Below, one piece after another: positions 35,479 through 49,857 of a stretch of 64,000 nucleotides of DNA. The stretch's first letter is position 1. Every line of letters begins with the position of its first letter. A program made the translations under genes and the position numbers. The stretch comes from Oxyruncus cristatus (taxonomy: Eukaryota; Chordata; Aves; Passeriformes; Cotingidae): the NCBI GenBank assembly GCA_013399855.1, contig VXAY01003830.1:238900-302899 (forward strand). The letters are read 5' to 3'. The notes beneath the pieces are model-generated. The model did not search any database, had not been told where the DNA came from, and saw only the letters and a list, made by a program, of their open reading frames with translations.

Positions 35479-37148
35479 GAGAATACTCTTCCCCACACCT
35501 TCTGTAACTAACCATACAGCTTTTTAGACAGATTGTCCAACTGAACACTGACAACCTTTTGACTCTATACTTTCCTCCAGCATCACTTGTTCTCCCACCA
35601 ATCCCCCTTCATTACATAAGACCCTCCCTCTGCTTGTTTGCTTTGTAAAGATGAATTAGGAACTGAACCCAGCTGCTTCTTGTTTCAGAGGTAATTGCCA
35701 GCGCTTCTACAGCTGCTCCAGGGATGGGTTGAGGTTTTAAATGGCTGGTGGCAGGGGGAGTTTTTCTTTCTCTCTTGTCCATGGTTTCTGATCTCATACA
35801 CTGATACCTGCTGGCAAAGCTGTAAGTGCCTCACTGGTGATGTGAAAATGCCTTGGTCCTAAGCACAGCTTCTTTTTTTCAGAAAGCAGGAAGGTATTCA
35901 TCACACCTGCACCAGAAAAGGTACAGATTAAGGGCTGGGTTTTATTGTGAGGTGTATATGCTAGCTTGTAATCAGACACACATGTTATATTTGTTCAGAA
36001 GGTTGACTTGCAAGTGTTTTTAATAATTCAACTTGCTTTAGCAAACTTTTGGTCACCATGTGGAAACAGAAGAGACAATTGAACTTTGCCTGAATAACAC
36101 TGGGGAAATGGCTTCCCGATTATCAATGTATGCTGGTTTAAGTAGAATAAAGTATGTTGAAAGAACTACATCAAAACTACGAAGCCAAGCAGTCCAAAGA
36201 TTGACTTAAAATTGCATAATTTGGCTTCTAAGTGCATACTTAGTCTGGTGCTCTCCAGTGATTTGTTATTACATACTGTTTATTTTCTACCTTGTCCTTG
36301 CTCAGAACAGTCTAAAAAACACTTTAAGCTGTGTAGCATAAAACCTTGTTTCACATCAGAACTTCAGAGACAAAATCTGGTGCTCCCAGAAATGCTCAGT
36401 AGTTTTAACTGTATGACTGTTGTTGCTCTTGCACTCATCTTGCTTGTGACAGCTATTTTACCACGGGACTCTGCTGCACTGCTAGAAAGTGCATCCCATG
36501 CACTAGAGGGAAGCCAGGATCCTGTGGATTAAAAGTCAAGACTGTCAATACATATACTGCAATAGGAAGATTAAAGCTTCTAAATGATCCTGTATTAGCA
36601 ATGGCTGGTGATCTGCAGACTTAGAATATGGGCAACTCTGTTGTATGGCTCTGTGTCCTTGGTCAGCAGAAATCTTGGCCAGGACAAGGGATGCTACAGA
36701 GTGTGCAAAGAAGCTTTACTTATCCAGAACTACGTGTACATCTGCAGCTGCTGCCTTTGTTTAGCTTTGTAAAAATAAAGATAAGGTAAGCTTCATCTGC
36801 AGAGAGATGAAAGACTTTCCCTGAGTCTTTTATTCTTGAAGTCTAGATCCCAGGGAATTCACAGTGTAAGAGCCATAGTTAGAGGTTTTGAGGGGTCATA
36901 CAGTGCAATTAGGGTGTTTTTACACCTCAAGGTAAGCTGAATCAACAAAGCTATAAGTGTGCCCTGTTGTAGGTGGAGGCTGGTGTCTGCCTGTCTTGGG
37001 GCTGGGAAGTCCGAGAACTTTTTTTTTCTGTTATTTTGTGAGAACCATGAAGAGCAATGCTCCCGTGGTTCACTGGTCTGACATGGGAAGAATTAGCTTT
37101 GCACCTTTCTTGTTTCACTTCTGACTTTCTTCTGTCCTGATTACTATT

Positions 37149-37170
37149 AAAAAAAAAAAAAAAAGAAAAA
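37149..37170 (+). repeat. Poly-A tract
   Basis: A16 G A5, followed directly by GGCGGGGCG, a small GC-rich patch. No retrogene or SINE body is evident upstream. Confidence 0.75.
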
Positions 37171-37565
37171 GGCGGGGCGTGTTTGATTGTGTGAGTTCAG
37201 TGTTCCTAAGGGAACGGTATTTGGGTGAGTACAGCAGAACTAAGCATGACCTGAGAAATGGTTTGGTTTGAAGGAGTTAGTGAATACTAGAGTTGCCATG
37301 GATCATTTTCTGGAAAACTGATATGCTATTCTCAGTCACAAATAAAAAAGCTTAGAGGAAGTCAGAAAGATGAATTAAAGACCTGCTCACGTCCTTTTGT
37401 GTGTTAACTGAAAGGTGTTTGACATACTCAGTTTTTATGGCATGACAGGATGGGGGTGGCTGTGCGTTTAAATATCACAGCAGAATCAGCTGACTGCTAA
37501 TTCTACCAGTTTAGAACCTGATAGCAAAGTGCAGTAAGTTTAGTGAGAAATTCTGATATGGGAAC

Positions 37566-37622
37566 GTTTTTTGTTTGGTTGTTTATTTGTGTTTTTTTGG
37601 TTTGTTTTGCTTTTCCTTTTAA
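37566..37622 (+). repeat. G/T-rich low-complexity tract
   Basis: GTTTTTTGTTTGGTTG-type sequence, same class as the tract at 13.7 kb. Confidence 0.6.
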
Positions 37623-39702
37623 AATACTTTAGTCTCTTGTCTTACGGTCTCTATTTTTCTCTTAATACCTCTGTGTATTGGTTTGCCTGCTTTGGAAAAG
37701 AAAAGGGTAAAATGTGTGTTCGTGCATGTAATTTATCTAAAATAGTGAATAGTAAGAAATACTTGTGTTGACTTCAAGTGATTATTACCAGTTTTCTCTG
37801 CATGGACTTCTATGGCCTTAGAAAGGAATACTTTCTGCAGATCCCTTAATTCTCGGTGGCTTGTGACTGTGTAATTTTGTTTTATTTTCACAGCAGAACA
37901 CAAAATTTGTATTGAAGTCCTGATATTTGTTACATTGCTGCATTGGTACCTTTTTGTACTAGAAGCTTTTCCAGGAGCTACACTTTTATGTAATCTTAAG
38001 AATTCCTGGAAAGGATAGCAACTACCTGATTTTTTTTTACATTGATCCAGAAATGGTCTGCCTGGCATTGTGGGCAGGTGCCTTACCATTTATTATTTGA
38101 GGAAAAAAGGGAGTATGTACTGCCTGGTTTTAGGATGGCATCTTTAACTTTCACATCCCTCACATTTCCTCCCAGTAACTGGGAACATATTCTGGTAGCG
38201 TCTTTATTTGTTGTCTGGGAACTTGCTGCTTTGTGATACTTTAACACATAAAGGAAAATGAATTATTCAGTAAGTAAAAGGGTGTATTCTATGAAGTAAA
38301 TTTATGAAAAAAATCACTTTCAATTCTAGATCATTTAAGCATAACTTATATATTTAAGTTGGTACAAACCAGTGGAAATTTCATTGCTATATATATGTAT
38401 GTATCTAGGTCACAGTATAATGTGGTGCTCAAGTTTCCCTTCTAACTGATTATTTTTAAAGAATCCAGCTAGTTTAAAGTCTTAAAAGTTACTTTTCAAA
38501 CTATGCTTTAATGATCTTGTTTTATACTCTTTGAAACTTTACCCGAGCAGTGTCAATACTGTGAAAAATATGATTATGTATTAGTCTTACCTGTAAGCCC
38601 AAGGTAAAGTAAATCCACAGGGATATCTAGTCATCTAGTCATCTGCTGTCCATGCATCGGTGTGAATCACACTGCTTGAAGTAAAAGGCTTCCTTTCTCC
38701 AGACATATGCAAATTCACCGCTGGGGAGAAAATAGAATTAATCTCCAATACCAAAACATGAGTAGATGAACTCTGAAGCACAGTGTGCATTTGTCTAGTA
38801 AGTAATTCTTAGGTAAATGCCTACTTGGGAATAGTGCAGAAAAAGGCCCTTCAAAAAAAACTACAAACTGAGTACTGAGATGTACTCAGATTCTCCTGTT
38901 TTTGAAATAAATTACTTCCATATGTGTTCTACCATTTCTAGGTGGACCTCCTGAAGCTATTCCAGTATAATTCACTTCCAACTTATATAATACAGTAAAA
39001 AATCTCATCTGCTAGTATATGTCCAAACTGACCCAGAATTGCACATTCAGGACCACTTTATAAGGAAAACTTGGTTGAGCAAAGAGAAACAGATGTTTCC
39101 TGCCTAGTAGCATGAAGTGAGTTAGTGTGTTGGAAAGCCAGCTGAAGTTAGTGGAATGACATCCAGGACTGCAGTTGCTATGATATTCCCTCCAAGCAGC
39201 TTCAGGGCTAAAGATTTTGATTTTCAGCAGCTTTAGAAGGGGGCCAGCATCCCCTGTAGATGCAATTGCAAAAGCAGAATGCAAAAGGGGAGATGGGGAT
39301 TACTAGGTCAGGAATCAGCAACAAGTGGCTGTGTGTATATGGGGTTCTGGTCTCCACTACGGTCAGTCCTTGAGGACTCACCAGACGGTGACATGGGCTC
39401 TTGGGTGCTTCAAGCACGGTGGCTCAGGTGCCTGTGCTGTTGGGATACTGTGTTGTGGTGGCTTATCAGCTGCCAGTACTGAAGCGAACTTACTTTAGGC
39501 TGCCTTGCGTGTCTCTCCCTGATTGGAGGCATTCTGAGACTCCTTGAAGTCCAGACTAAGGCATTTTGTAAGAACCTAAGGGTGGGGTGTGTGTGTGTAA
39601 ATAATGCAAAAGGCCACCAGTTTCTCCAAAATGTAAGGTAGCTGTGGTCTCTCCTGTGACTATATATTTTCTTCTGCATAATGGTTTCCCTTTGTAGGCT
39701 AC

Positions 39703-39718
39703 TTTTTTTTTTTTTTTT
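39703..39718 (+). repeat. Poly-T tract
   Basis: T16 followed by CCCC. A second T12 tract lies at 40145-40156. Confidence 0.8.
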
Positions 39719-42203
39719 CCCCTAAGGCCCTTTTTGCTTCTTCTGGATTGCTGTTAATATCCTAGTTTTCCAATTTCATTTTACAAGCTAGAGTGTCTGG
39801 AAACTGAGGTTCAAACCCCTTATGTATAGCAGAGGTTGAAATTGGGGTATCCCACTTGTATTGAGAGTGCCACAGGTGCCTGTTTATGAGCCACCCCCTA
39901 TATACTCAGTCTGTAACATTTCAGAATGTACAAAAGAATACTCAGAGTTCCTCAGGAAATATGGGAAAATTTAATGAGGCAACAAGACATGGAGCTGTGC
40001 AATTGTCCTGGAATTTCAAAAGGCTTGTGTTTCATGCCTACTTTTATGACTATTTCTGTATTTTATTGCGTGAATAATTTCAGAAAAAAAGATCCTTTAT
40101 TTACTATCGGATTTTTTGCTTAACTTAAAGAAGCCTATGTAGCTTTTTTTTTTTTTGTCACAGAGAGAGATTTTATTCCAGATTATTTCTGTGTCAGACT
40201 AGTGCTGAGGAGTGATGGGTTCAAAAGAGGTAAATCTTGGCTTCATCAGTGCTCTGCATGTGAACAGAATGACTGGTGCAGTTTGGAGCTCTTTCCTGAA
40301 GGCATCATGCAGGAGGCTGGTTGCTGGAAATGGAAAAATTAGCAGAAAGATAGTGGGTAGATTAGCACTCTACAACCACTGTTTGAGCAGATTTCTGATG
40401 TTTGGGCTTTCTGTCAATTTTCTGCTCCACAAGGTTTCCTGAGAAAGACTTTACAAAGTGAAACTGAGGAGGGGAGGGGGGAATCACCACCAAAAGCCTA
40501 TGTATGTGAGGGCTTTTATCTAATGATTAATGCTATGGCTTGCAATTATACTTTGAAAATGGTAACAAGAGAAATTAATAGAGTGCTTTTGTTACACCGT
40601 CTCCATACAGAATAGTCATCTACTTTGACTTTTGGGTATTATTTTATTAGAAGTAAATTTTGCTTTTGTAAAGTGTTCAGGCAAGTATTATTTTCACTGA
40701 TTTGTGGTCATTTCTAGAATTAAGAGCTGCGTAAATAAGTATATGGGGAAAGTTGTTCATTGCAACTGTGTTACATTGACACTAAGTCTGATTTAGGAAT
40801 AAAAATGGGGTTTTTTTGTTTTATCTGTGAACACTGGAGTGCATTTGCATTAGTCATGCTGCTGCATAAGGAAGAGGAGGCTACAGTTGGGAGATTGCTT
40901 AGTGGAATTAAAGGACTGGGAAACAGTTATTTTTAGACTCAAGTATTCTGTTTTTTCAATATTTTGTCTGGGCAAGAAAACTGGAAACTAATTGAGCGCT
41001 AGGAATTCATGAAGAGAAGGGGCAGCTTGTAACATCCTCATGGGACTGATGAAGTTTGGTGAATTGCTACCACTCATTTTATTTGTTTGAGTTTCTAGGG
41101 AAGGTCAATAGATGTAAATGCAGTTTTAATGGGCTACAGCTCTCCACTGCTGTTATTCCCTATGTGCATATGACCTTGAGGTCTCCCACCCCCACAGCAG
41201 AGAGTCGGTTGCCTCTGAGTTAGATGATCTGTGCAACTCCAGAACAGTCCTCTCTTGCAGATTTCTCTCTTCAACTATCATATAAAATAGGTGACAGAAG
41301 ATGGGACATCTTTCAGGTTATGGATTAAGAACAGGGTGAGGGAGCAAGTGGCAGGATAGGAAAGTACAGATCTTTATTTCTAACCCTGACTTTTCAGTAG
41401 TGCAGTGAGAAATTGGATACAGTAGATAGCAGTTCTAAATTTATAACAGCAATGGTAAGCTTGGAATGATACAAATATAATGGAACTTTCTTACAGCTAA
41501 CTTACATTTAAAGAAAAACAGAGTAGAGGAAAGAATTGTCTCTTAACTTCTATTTCCAAACCTTGAGCTATTACTGTGATTGCACAGCCACTTGTTCTCA
41601 AAATCATCTTGTGTACAATTATGGTCGGTCCATCAGAGTCTGTTTTCTGCTTCTAATGTTCAAGTCAGTGACTGAAGACATTGGCGGCTTTTGTTAGTAA
41701 AAGATTTTATTTAGTTGAAATGCACTGTGCTTACTCCTACAGGTTTATTCCCAGGAATTTCTGTAATGTATAATCTTAGTATTGACAATATAGCTTCTAC
41801 CTTGACAGATTGGTGGTGTCTCCTTTTTGAAAGCCACTCTCCAGCTGGGGTAACTCTGGTGCTCTTCAGCTCTTCTCTACTACTGTTTCCTAGGGTGTGA
41901 CGGCTCTTCTTTGCTAACTTCAGAGCTTATTTCTGTGTTTTGATTCCTGAAACTTCTTAAAGCATTTCTCACTTCTGTCCATAAGCCTGCTGAGAAGATA
42001 TTTCTAAAACAAGGACAGAATTAATTTATTGAATTCTTAAATATTCCAGTTGATCTTCTACTAACTTGTTTTTGTTGGCATGATAAGTATGTACATAACT
42101 AGAAGGAAAAGTCCCCATCTGAACTCTCCTGGGCTGTCTGACTCCCAGTGCACACTGAGGCTTGTGCAATACTTCTCAGTGGACTGTGCAGCAGCTTTCT
42201 TAG

Positions 42204-42298
42204 AAGTTCATTGATACCGTGTGGGATTTGTGTCATCCGTCTTGACGACGGAAGTGGCACTTCAGGTTGTCAATATTGCTGCTGGTGTTTTTGTGGAG
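42204..42298 (+). other. Exon-like ORF ending at GTAAGG, CpG-bearing
   Basis: The acceptor CAGCAGCTTTCTTAG is good and the donor TGTGGAG/GTAAGG is strong. After one base the frame is open for 31 codons (SSLIPCGICVIRLDDGSGTS, then a cysteine-rich tail CQYCCWCFCG). The block carries four CpGs in CpG-poor surroundings. The VIRLDDGSG motif is reminiscent of a beta-turn in OB-fold proteins, but that is a visual impression only. A second frame through the 3' part (VLTTEVALQVVNIAAGVFVE) is also open. Confidence 0.2.
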
Positions 42299-42599
42299 GT
42301 AAGGATACAAGCCTGATTGCACTTAAAACTGGTGGCAGTGGGCATGAGGGTCCATGGGAATGCAACAAGGGAGCGGCGTAGAACACGGCTTCAGCTTCAT
42401 GTGGCAGCTGTTGCCCAGTCCTTTCCACATGGCTGGGGCACAAGGAGGGGGGGCACCAGGCACCACTTGAGCCCTGCACACATGGATTCAGGAATGGTGA
42501 AATTCTTCCAGCAGCTCCTGAGAGCATGCCTATGAAGGACAGAGTGGTGGGAGAAGGAAAGGGCTGTCTAGCAGAAATTTTGCTGTTAAAAAGGCATTA

Positions 42600-42920
42600 G
42601 TGAAGGAAATGAAAGTTTTATATTACACAGATCACATGAAATCATTAAGTCCTATGCACCATCTGCATTACACATCTCTAGAGCCATTAGGGTTCTGGTC
42701 ACTTAACATGGTATTAATCCTGCATTATTTAGGAACAGCTTAAACATAAGATGTAGAGCATTACATTTGTGACAGTTACATAAGTCCTCCAGCAGATTAC
42801 CGCAGTTAAAGGAAAGCTGCTGTCACCTAACCTAGCCACAAAACTGCAAAATAATTCAAGGATTTGTCATAATTATGATGACATTAAGTAATTCCTGTTT
42901 GTTTTTATTTCTTTGCAAAT
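42600..42920. promoter_or_regulatory. Possible conserved non-coding element
   Basis: Repeat-free block with several TAAT/ATTA cores (for example ATGGTATTAATCC, TCATAATTATGATGAC) and no ORF. Texture resembles regulatory DNA; low confidence. Confidence 0.17.
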
Positions 42921-44350
42921 GAGATTGAAGTATCGTATCTTACAAAGATGGCATATCTAGCTGCGTGACTCCCAGGTGCATGAATTCTGTTTGTCTACTA
43001 ATCCCTTGCTGGCTCTGGACTTTTTTGGCAGCTAAACATTTCCTGGGGTGCACTGTAATAACAGGCAGCTGTCCTTTCAGCTCCACTGAAAAAGGAGGTA
43101 ATATGGCAGACAGCATTTGCTTTCTCCCATATCCATTTCTTACAGTTCCCTAAATTGATTCAAGTAACTGCTCTTAGCTGATGATGTACTTTGTGTAGAA
43201 CCAGGATGGATTTTTCCGGAACAAACTTACAAATTATCTGCGAAGGTAGTGTGCAGTAGTTTGCAATTAAAGCATTTGTAAAGGGGTTGATGTGTTTGTG
43301 TGGGACAATGGCTGTTTGTTTCAATACAGTTGAATATTCCCACTGACTTTAATCTGGAAGAAAGCTCTGTGCAATGATGAACAGACCCTTCTGGATTCTG
43401 GCTTTTCATCTCTACCCCAGTCACTCTGGGGATTGAAAATGAAGAGCATATCTAATGAGGTGTTGAGCTTTCTGCCATCATTCTGGCTTGAACTTCTCTG
43501 CTTGAAGCACCCATGTGAAGTAGGAAGTGTCCAAGGCTAATCAGAGCAGTTTAATGCTTTGATATGCCTAGATGATAAGTGTTACAAAGAGATATTTTTT
43601 TGAAAGCCTAAGTACTCTGATGTTAACTATCATTGGTTGCATGAAATCAGTCCTTTAATTTATGGATGTTAAGTAGCTAATCCTGATTACAAAATTTCTT
43701 TTCACGTAAATCCTTTTTTTAAAAAAAGCAATCTATCTCCCTATCTCTGTTTTCACTCACAGACACAAACAATCTTCTAAGTGAAGAAATTGTGACTTAT
43801 TTGCAAAAGAGGTTTCCACATCCCAGTCCACCTGGCTTTTATTTGTCTCTCTGAATCTAACTGTATTCTTTTGCGCTGAATGCATTATCCCCTGGGCTGT
43901 ATCTAACAACTTTTGCAAAGTTATATATGAATCCAGCTCATCTCCAGGGCTGCAGCGTAATTATTGCTTTCTTAGGCCTGTACATGGCCAAACTACTGCT
44001 TTAAGTACTCCTGAATCACTGGGATGTAAACCATCTGATGAACTGTTGCTCAGTGTTTATCCTCTTATCAGCTCTTTTGATGATTGTGCTTTTAGCAATT
44101 TACTTCTCTTATCTAAGTGTGATGGGTAGGATGGTGTTCAGTATTGTTGTAAGCTACAGTTGTGTGATACCTGAAGTCTGTAAAGCCCTGTGGCTTTTCT
44201 GTAGGAAAGCAGTTCTATCCTTTGGAAATGAAGGGATACTTTGATATAAAACTGATTTGTCTTTCCCTAGCATGGACTTGATTTTGTTCTGGAAAGTTAA
44301 GAGAAAAGCAGTGTGGGATTTCTTCACCCAGATGTTTAGGACTACTTCTC

Positions 44351-44370
44351 TTTTTTTTTTTTTTTTTTTT
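44351..44370 (+). repeat. Poly-T tract (T20)
   Basis: Uninterrupted T20. It could be the reverse-complement tail of an old retroposed copy, but no body is recognised to the left. Confidence 0.85.
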
Positions 44371-46983
44371 GTTCCTTCTAACCTAAGTTAACTGGTGCTC
44401 AAGGTTTAAAAAATAGCACCTTGTAAGCATACCTATGGGCAGGATATGATTTGTAAGAGGGACAGAGTGGAATTTCAGCCAGGTCTGTTAAAGAGGTAGA
44501 GAAGGGAAGTACAGCTGACTTGCCAGCTACTGAACTCCTTGAAGTTTATTTAATCCTGATGTCAGGCACTCTTTCCAGTGTGGGCAAGCAGCCCATAATG
44601 TAAACTCTGGGGATGAAACTTAAATTGCTGGTCACTTGCATGTCTTGCAGCATGAAAACAAACTTGTGGTTAAAGCATTTGTCAGGGGATTATGAAGGTC
44701 TAAAGTTGAAAGCAATGATCTTTTAGGAAAAAATAACTCTTAGCAGAAAACACGTATAGCTGCTCTGCTTAACACTGGCAGTGCATATATTATGCATTAC
44801 ATACCTTACAATGGAGTCAGACCCTTGGTGGTGTAACGTGACTCTTCAGGCTTCCATGCAGCACTGCCAGCTTACACCACCTGAAGGCACAGTCCATTGC
44901 CTCCTAATAAATGTGGGTCTGGCATGAGCTAGGGAGCAGATTTAATCTTTTTAATAGCAGTATTGCAGGCCACTTGCTAACAGTACCCTCATCTGATGAG
45001 AGACTGAAAGACAACATCATTCATTTTTGGATAAGGAAAGATGTCTTGTACTAGCTAGCTGGTTTCCAAAGAGCACAGCCATGGGGTAATGAATTCTTGT
45101 TGCTCCTGAAGCAAGGGATATATTTCCCCCTGCTGTCATGCAGACAGCCTTTGAACTCTGCTTGCCCATGGCTCAAATGTGAAGTTGAAACTCACTTTTT
45201 GTTTGAGAGTTTGTTTCCATTTTGTTTTGTCAAGGTTTTGGAGGAGCTGAAAAACAGCTTGAGGAAAAAACATACCTGAAGCTGTCAGGAATTTGGTCTC
45301 TCTATGAAATGAGGCCAAGGAGATCCTAGGTACCTCAAGCTTGCATGGGTCAGTGTAAAACCTCCTTAGTAACACAGGCTGAAACCTCTCAGTGTTTCAG
45401 TCTTGCTCCTGCATGAACTGGAGCTCTCTGGTCCTCAGTTTTGCAGTTTAAGATTGTCGGAAACCTCACAGGGAAATGTGTGATGCTGCTGTTCCCAGCT
45501 CCAATACTTTGTCATACAAGCACGGAGCAGCTCAGATGAACTTCTTAGCATTTTTCCTCAGCAGAGTAGCTGACAGCCGTGGTGGCAGTGGGTTTGAGAC
45601 TGAGAAATATAGAATAAGGATTTTCTTGCTTCTTAATTTCTTGTGGCTATTCATGCATAGATGGTGGCCAAAATCCACCTTGGACTTTTCATATCTTTTC
45701 CAACCACTCAATAAGACTGCATATGGTTGTTAATTTGTTGATACCATGTTTTGTGGCTCTTTGGAATTTGTGAGCACATTTTAGCTTGTTTGCACAACTG
45801 CTAGTGGAAAATGTTAGATCCATAAAAACTTAAATGCTCTAAAGTTCATGGATCTTGTTTCAAATATCCCAGCCAAACTTTGGTAAAAAAGATTTCCTTT
45901 TAGCCATTGTGTTTTTCAAACTATCCCTTTAAAACACATGTGTAATGCTATGATTCCTCAGTGCATTTTCCCCAGATGAAATTCAAATATTTTTATATCA
46001 GTTGGGTGTGACATCTGTAAGAGAAGACTGAGATAAAAATAAATGGCTGCCCTTACTGTGAAGATTTGTTACAGAATAGAGCTTTCTGTTGTGTGTCAGA
46101 ATATCGCATCAGTGTTTGAGCAGTTGTGGTACTGCTCACATAAATTTTTCCCTCCCAAATCATACTATTGAAGTTGAAAGTCAGCCAGAACAGAACCTAG
46201 CCCAGTGCCCTAATGACAGCTTCTAGAAATCAAAGGGTTAATTTTCAGTCAAAAGGCAGCACCTTTGGCAGCAGTGTACTGGGTGATTTGGTGCAGGGAA
46301 GAATGCTTTCCCAGCAAAATACAGTGTTTGGCAGTGTCCACAAGCCTGCAGCACCCTGTTTAGTTTATGGGTGCCGAGATGACTATATCAACAGCCTCGA
46401 AATTCTGGCCAGCAAAGCTTGGTGGTGGTCTCCTGAACTGGCTGGTCTGCATGTTTCCAGCTGTTGATTGCATTTGAGACAATTGAAAATTTATGGATGT
46501 CTTCCAAATATTGCTTATCTGTGTAAGACACAGTTCTGGTTGCCAAAAAGATGTGCTGGGATCATGAACAAATAGAGATATGGTCTGGGCAAATGAGATG
46601 GGAGATTTCCATAAGGTTGTCTGAATACTATGTAATGTTGGGGAATAACCATCTTATAACATAAACTGGGCTTAATGGACTGTGGTGAAGGGATGGTGAT
46701 GAATAATATCTAGATTCAGTTGTTTGGCTACTGGTGTTCGGTGTTACTGGTTCTCCTTGGTTTTTATGATCCACTCTGTGGATTACCCAGTTACAGAACT
46801 GCTCAAAAGCCCTCTTGATTAAAAATTATACTTCTGCCAGTGTTTTCCCTAATGCACAATGCATTTTGCCTTCTTACAATAAACATATTTGTATTCTTCT
46901 GTTTTCTGGACTTTTGTGAAGCATAAAGTCTTCAAATGCTGAAAGTGGCAAAGTTATCCTGTGTTTTGATTCAAGCCCACTTT

Positions 46984-47020
46984 AAAAAAAAAAAAAAAGA
47001 AAAAGAAAGAAAGAAAAAAA
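46984..47020 (+). repeat. Poly-A / GAAA-rich tract
   Basis: A15 followed by GAAAAAGAAAGAAAGAAAAAAA. A simple repeat. Confidence 0.8.
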
Positions 47021-48458
47021 TGGTCCTTGGATGTTCTGAGGAGCACACAGACCTGCCCCTTTCTAACAGGCTCAGGGGTCCCTTATGCCAGGCTTTAGGT
47101 TTCTGCTTTTTGGCAGAAGAGGTGTAGCCTTTGAAGGCCTTTTGATGTGTTAGTTCTAGTGTGAGCACTCTACAACTTCTTCAGGAAGGTTGTCCAGGTC
47201 GTTTAAATTGCCACTATCTAAGTTGCCGCTTGCCAGTTGATGGAAGCCAGAAATAACACTCAACTGAGGGAAGTTGCTGGAGACATGCTTCACAGAAACA
47301 ACTGCCTAATTTCAATTCTGCTGTTCCTCTTCAATTAGCTGCTTTCAGCATCAAAAGAAGTATGAAGATGCCAAGCCAAATTTATCTGCCTATGTGACTC
47401 CAAATACATATAGCAGTCTGGTATCTGACACTGGGACCTCTAGGCCAGAAGTTTAAAAACAGCAGTGACAAAAAGAGTATGTTGCAGGAGAATAATGGGC
47501 CTTCTAGCTGAATTCAAGTCCTCTACCTCTTCACTTTTCAATAAGGATAAGGGAATGCATAATAAGAAAGACTGTGTAGTGAAACTTTGTCCAGGATGGA
47601 ATGACACTCTGGATTGCTCCATAGTTAACTCTCCAAATGAAGAACTGCATGGTTTATACTGATTTAAAACTGTCAGAGGTGTTTTCCTCCATCAGAGAAT
47701 AGAGAAAGGACAAGCTATATCGGTACAGTACCACCTCTGATACTCTCAAGTGTTCAAAGTGGTTAAAAGTAGTTTTTGTGCAAACCCAGGATACTCTAAA
47801 GCAAGCTGACTGCACTATTTCTCTAAAATTCCCTGCACAGATAAGGCTTGTTGCAGCTTTTGAAAGCCAACTGTGTTCAAACAAGCACACTGCAAATCTG
47901 TTTGGGCTCATCTCAGGCTCTGGCTGATGTTGATGGAGCTCTGTGTAGAGAGCTGATAAGATATGTCAGTCTCTTGTCTCCTGGCTTTACATCTGAAAGA
48001 AGCATGTGGTGAAGATTGCTTGTATGGCTATGGAGAGATTTGATTTTCCCATATGCTTCGCAGCAAGAGTCAAAGGATGTAGAGGTGTTTCACACCACCT
48101 CAGCACTGCTGCTGAAGGCCCCCAGGAGTTCATAAATAGGTGAAATCATTTGAGACAGACCTGAACACAGCATTGAGGTAGCAGTCTTGTGGACTTCCAC
48201 CTCGGTGGAAAAAACTACCTGTAAGTTTTTACAGGTTGGGACTAATGTTTGAGACGAGTGTTCTGCACAGCAGTAATATTTCTGTGCCCAACAATTACCT
48301 AAGATACTGACAAATCAATTAAGAAGTATAAAAATCACACATGTGACTTGAGATTACATCACTCCACCAACAGAGCAGAAGCTTAGATCTGGAGCTGTCA
48401 TGTCTGTGTTGCTTCCACCAGTGAGTTGGCCAAATTGCCACTTTTATTAACTGCATGC

Positions 48459-48494
48459 TATATACATATACATGTATATATGCACATATATATG
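48459..48494. repeat. AT/CA microsatellite with palindromic core
   Basis: TATACATATACATGTATATATGCACATATATATG; the core TATACATGTATA (48467-48478) is a perfect palindrome. Confidence 0.75.
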
Positions 48495-49857
48495 TCACTG
48501 AGGAAAAGTGGAAAGAATGAACTGCCTTAGTTTTGCTGGTAGGACTGATATCCCCTGAAATTCAGGATGTAAAAAAACATGAACATGGTATCAACATCTA
48601 CAGTAATGGGTAATTGCGTTGCTATAATGAAATCCAACTATTGGAATCAAGTCTCAAAACAGTGTTGAACTATGTATTAAATAATATCTGTCCCCTAATG
48701 ATGAATTCATTTTCAGTTAATAACAAGTCTTTGTGAAGTATAATGAAAAATACAGTGCCACGCATAGTAAACTGGCCTCTGTTTTCTTTGACAGCATGCC
48801 AGTTCCTCAGCTGCAGCACTACTATACTATTCATCTCCATAAAGGGCCCTTTTGAAAGCATTATTAAACAGCAGGAAGGGATGGTGTATGACAGCTTCAT
48901 TAGTCACTAGGAGCCAAACCTGGCCACTTTCTGCTGGGAATTATTAGCACATTCCAAAACGTCCCTGGATTCATGGCATCCAAACGGTTTTTTCCGAATT
49001 TTTGGAGTGTGGCCAAATCTCCATTTGAAAATTTCAGAATAGCAGTTCTCCTGTCAAGTCCTCTCTAGGTGAGGTTATACTTTATTTGTGAGGGAAACGT
49101 GGACAACTCTGTCTTACAAGTTCTGAAATATTTGCAGGAGGCTGTTTGATCTGAAACACACAGACATAGGAAGTTCTCTCTAAGTGCAGAATGTGATCTT
49201 GCTGAAACTGCAAATGCCCCAGTACCATTACTGCAAGCAAACCCCTTTGTGTCAAATACAACATTTGATTGTTTTTCACATTTCTGTGCAGACTTCACTA
49301 GAGGTGCTTCCAGCAGGCAGGGTGCTCTTACATGTTAAAGGTGTTCATGGTCCCATTGAGATCAATAAATGGGAGGTTCTGAGCTAACACAGGTTCTGTT
49401 TTGTTAGCCTGAGACCAACTGTATTTAAAGTGAGGCACTTCTGTGTCTTGCTCAACAAAAGTCTAAGGTACAGGACAAACGTGAGGTGCAGAATCAAGCT
49501 CTCGCATGCATCTGTTGCAAGATTTATTGCTCTTTCGAAAATATCACAGGCAGTTTGTAAAGTGAATTGACTGTCTTAAAAAAGTAAAAAGCCTGTGAAA
49601 ATCTTGCTGCATGTTTTAGCTAGCTTTGATTCCAAGAAAACAACACCTAAAAGTCAGTTCTCTGTTCAGTGAAGCCTCAGTACCAGTGAAGTCCAGGGAA
49701 TTGATGGAACTCATATTAAAAATTCTGTATACAAAGAAGTATTCTACTGTCCAGCTGTTCTTAATTTCCTGTATATTTGTAAAAATGAAATTATCCCTTA
49801 ATACATAGTTATTTATGCTTTTCTACTCACATGGAACTTTCTGTGAATATTTTACAG

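Larger units (their letters stand above)
34775..38600. other. Non-coding stretch
   Basis: No recognised gene. Isolated splice-like sites occur (for example ATAAG/GTAAGC at 36785), but their open blocks have weak acceptors. ORF 36212-36532 (plus, 106 codons) starts at an ordinary ATG and resembles nothing known. Confidence 0.35.
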
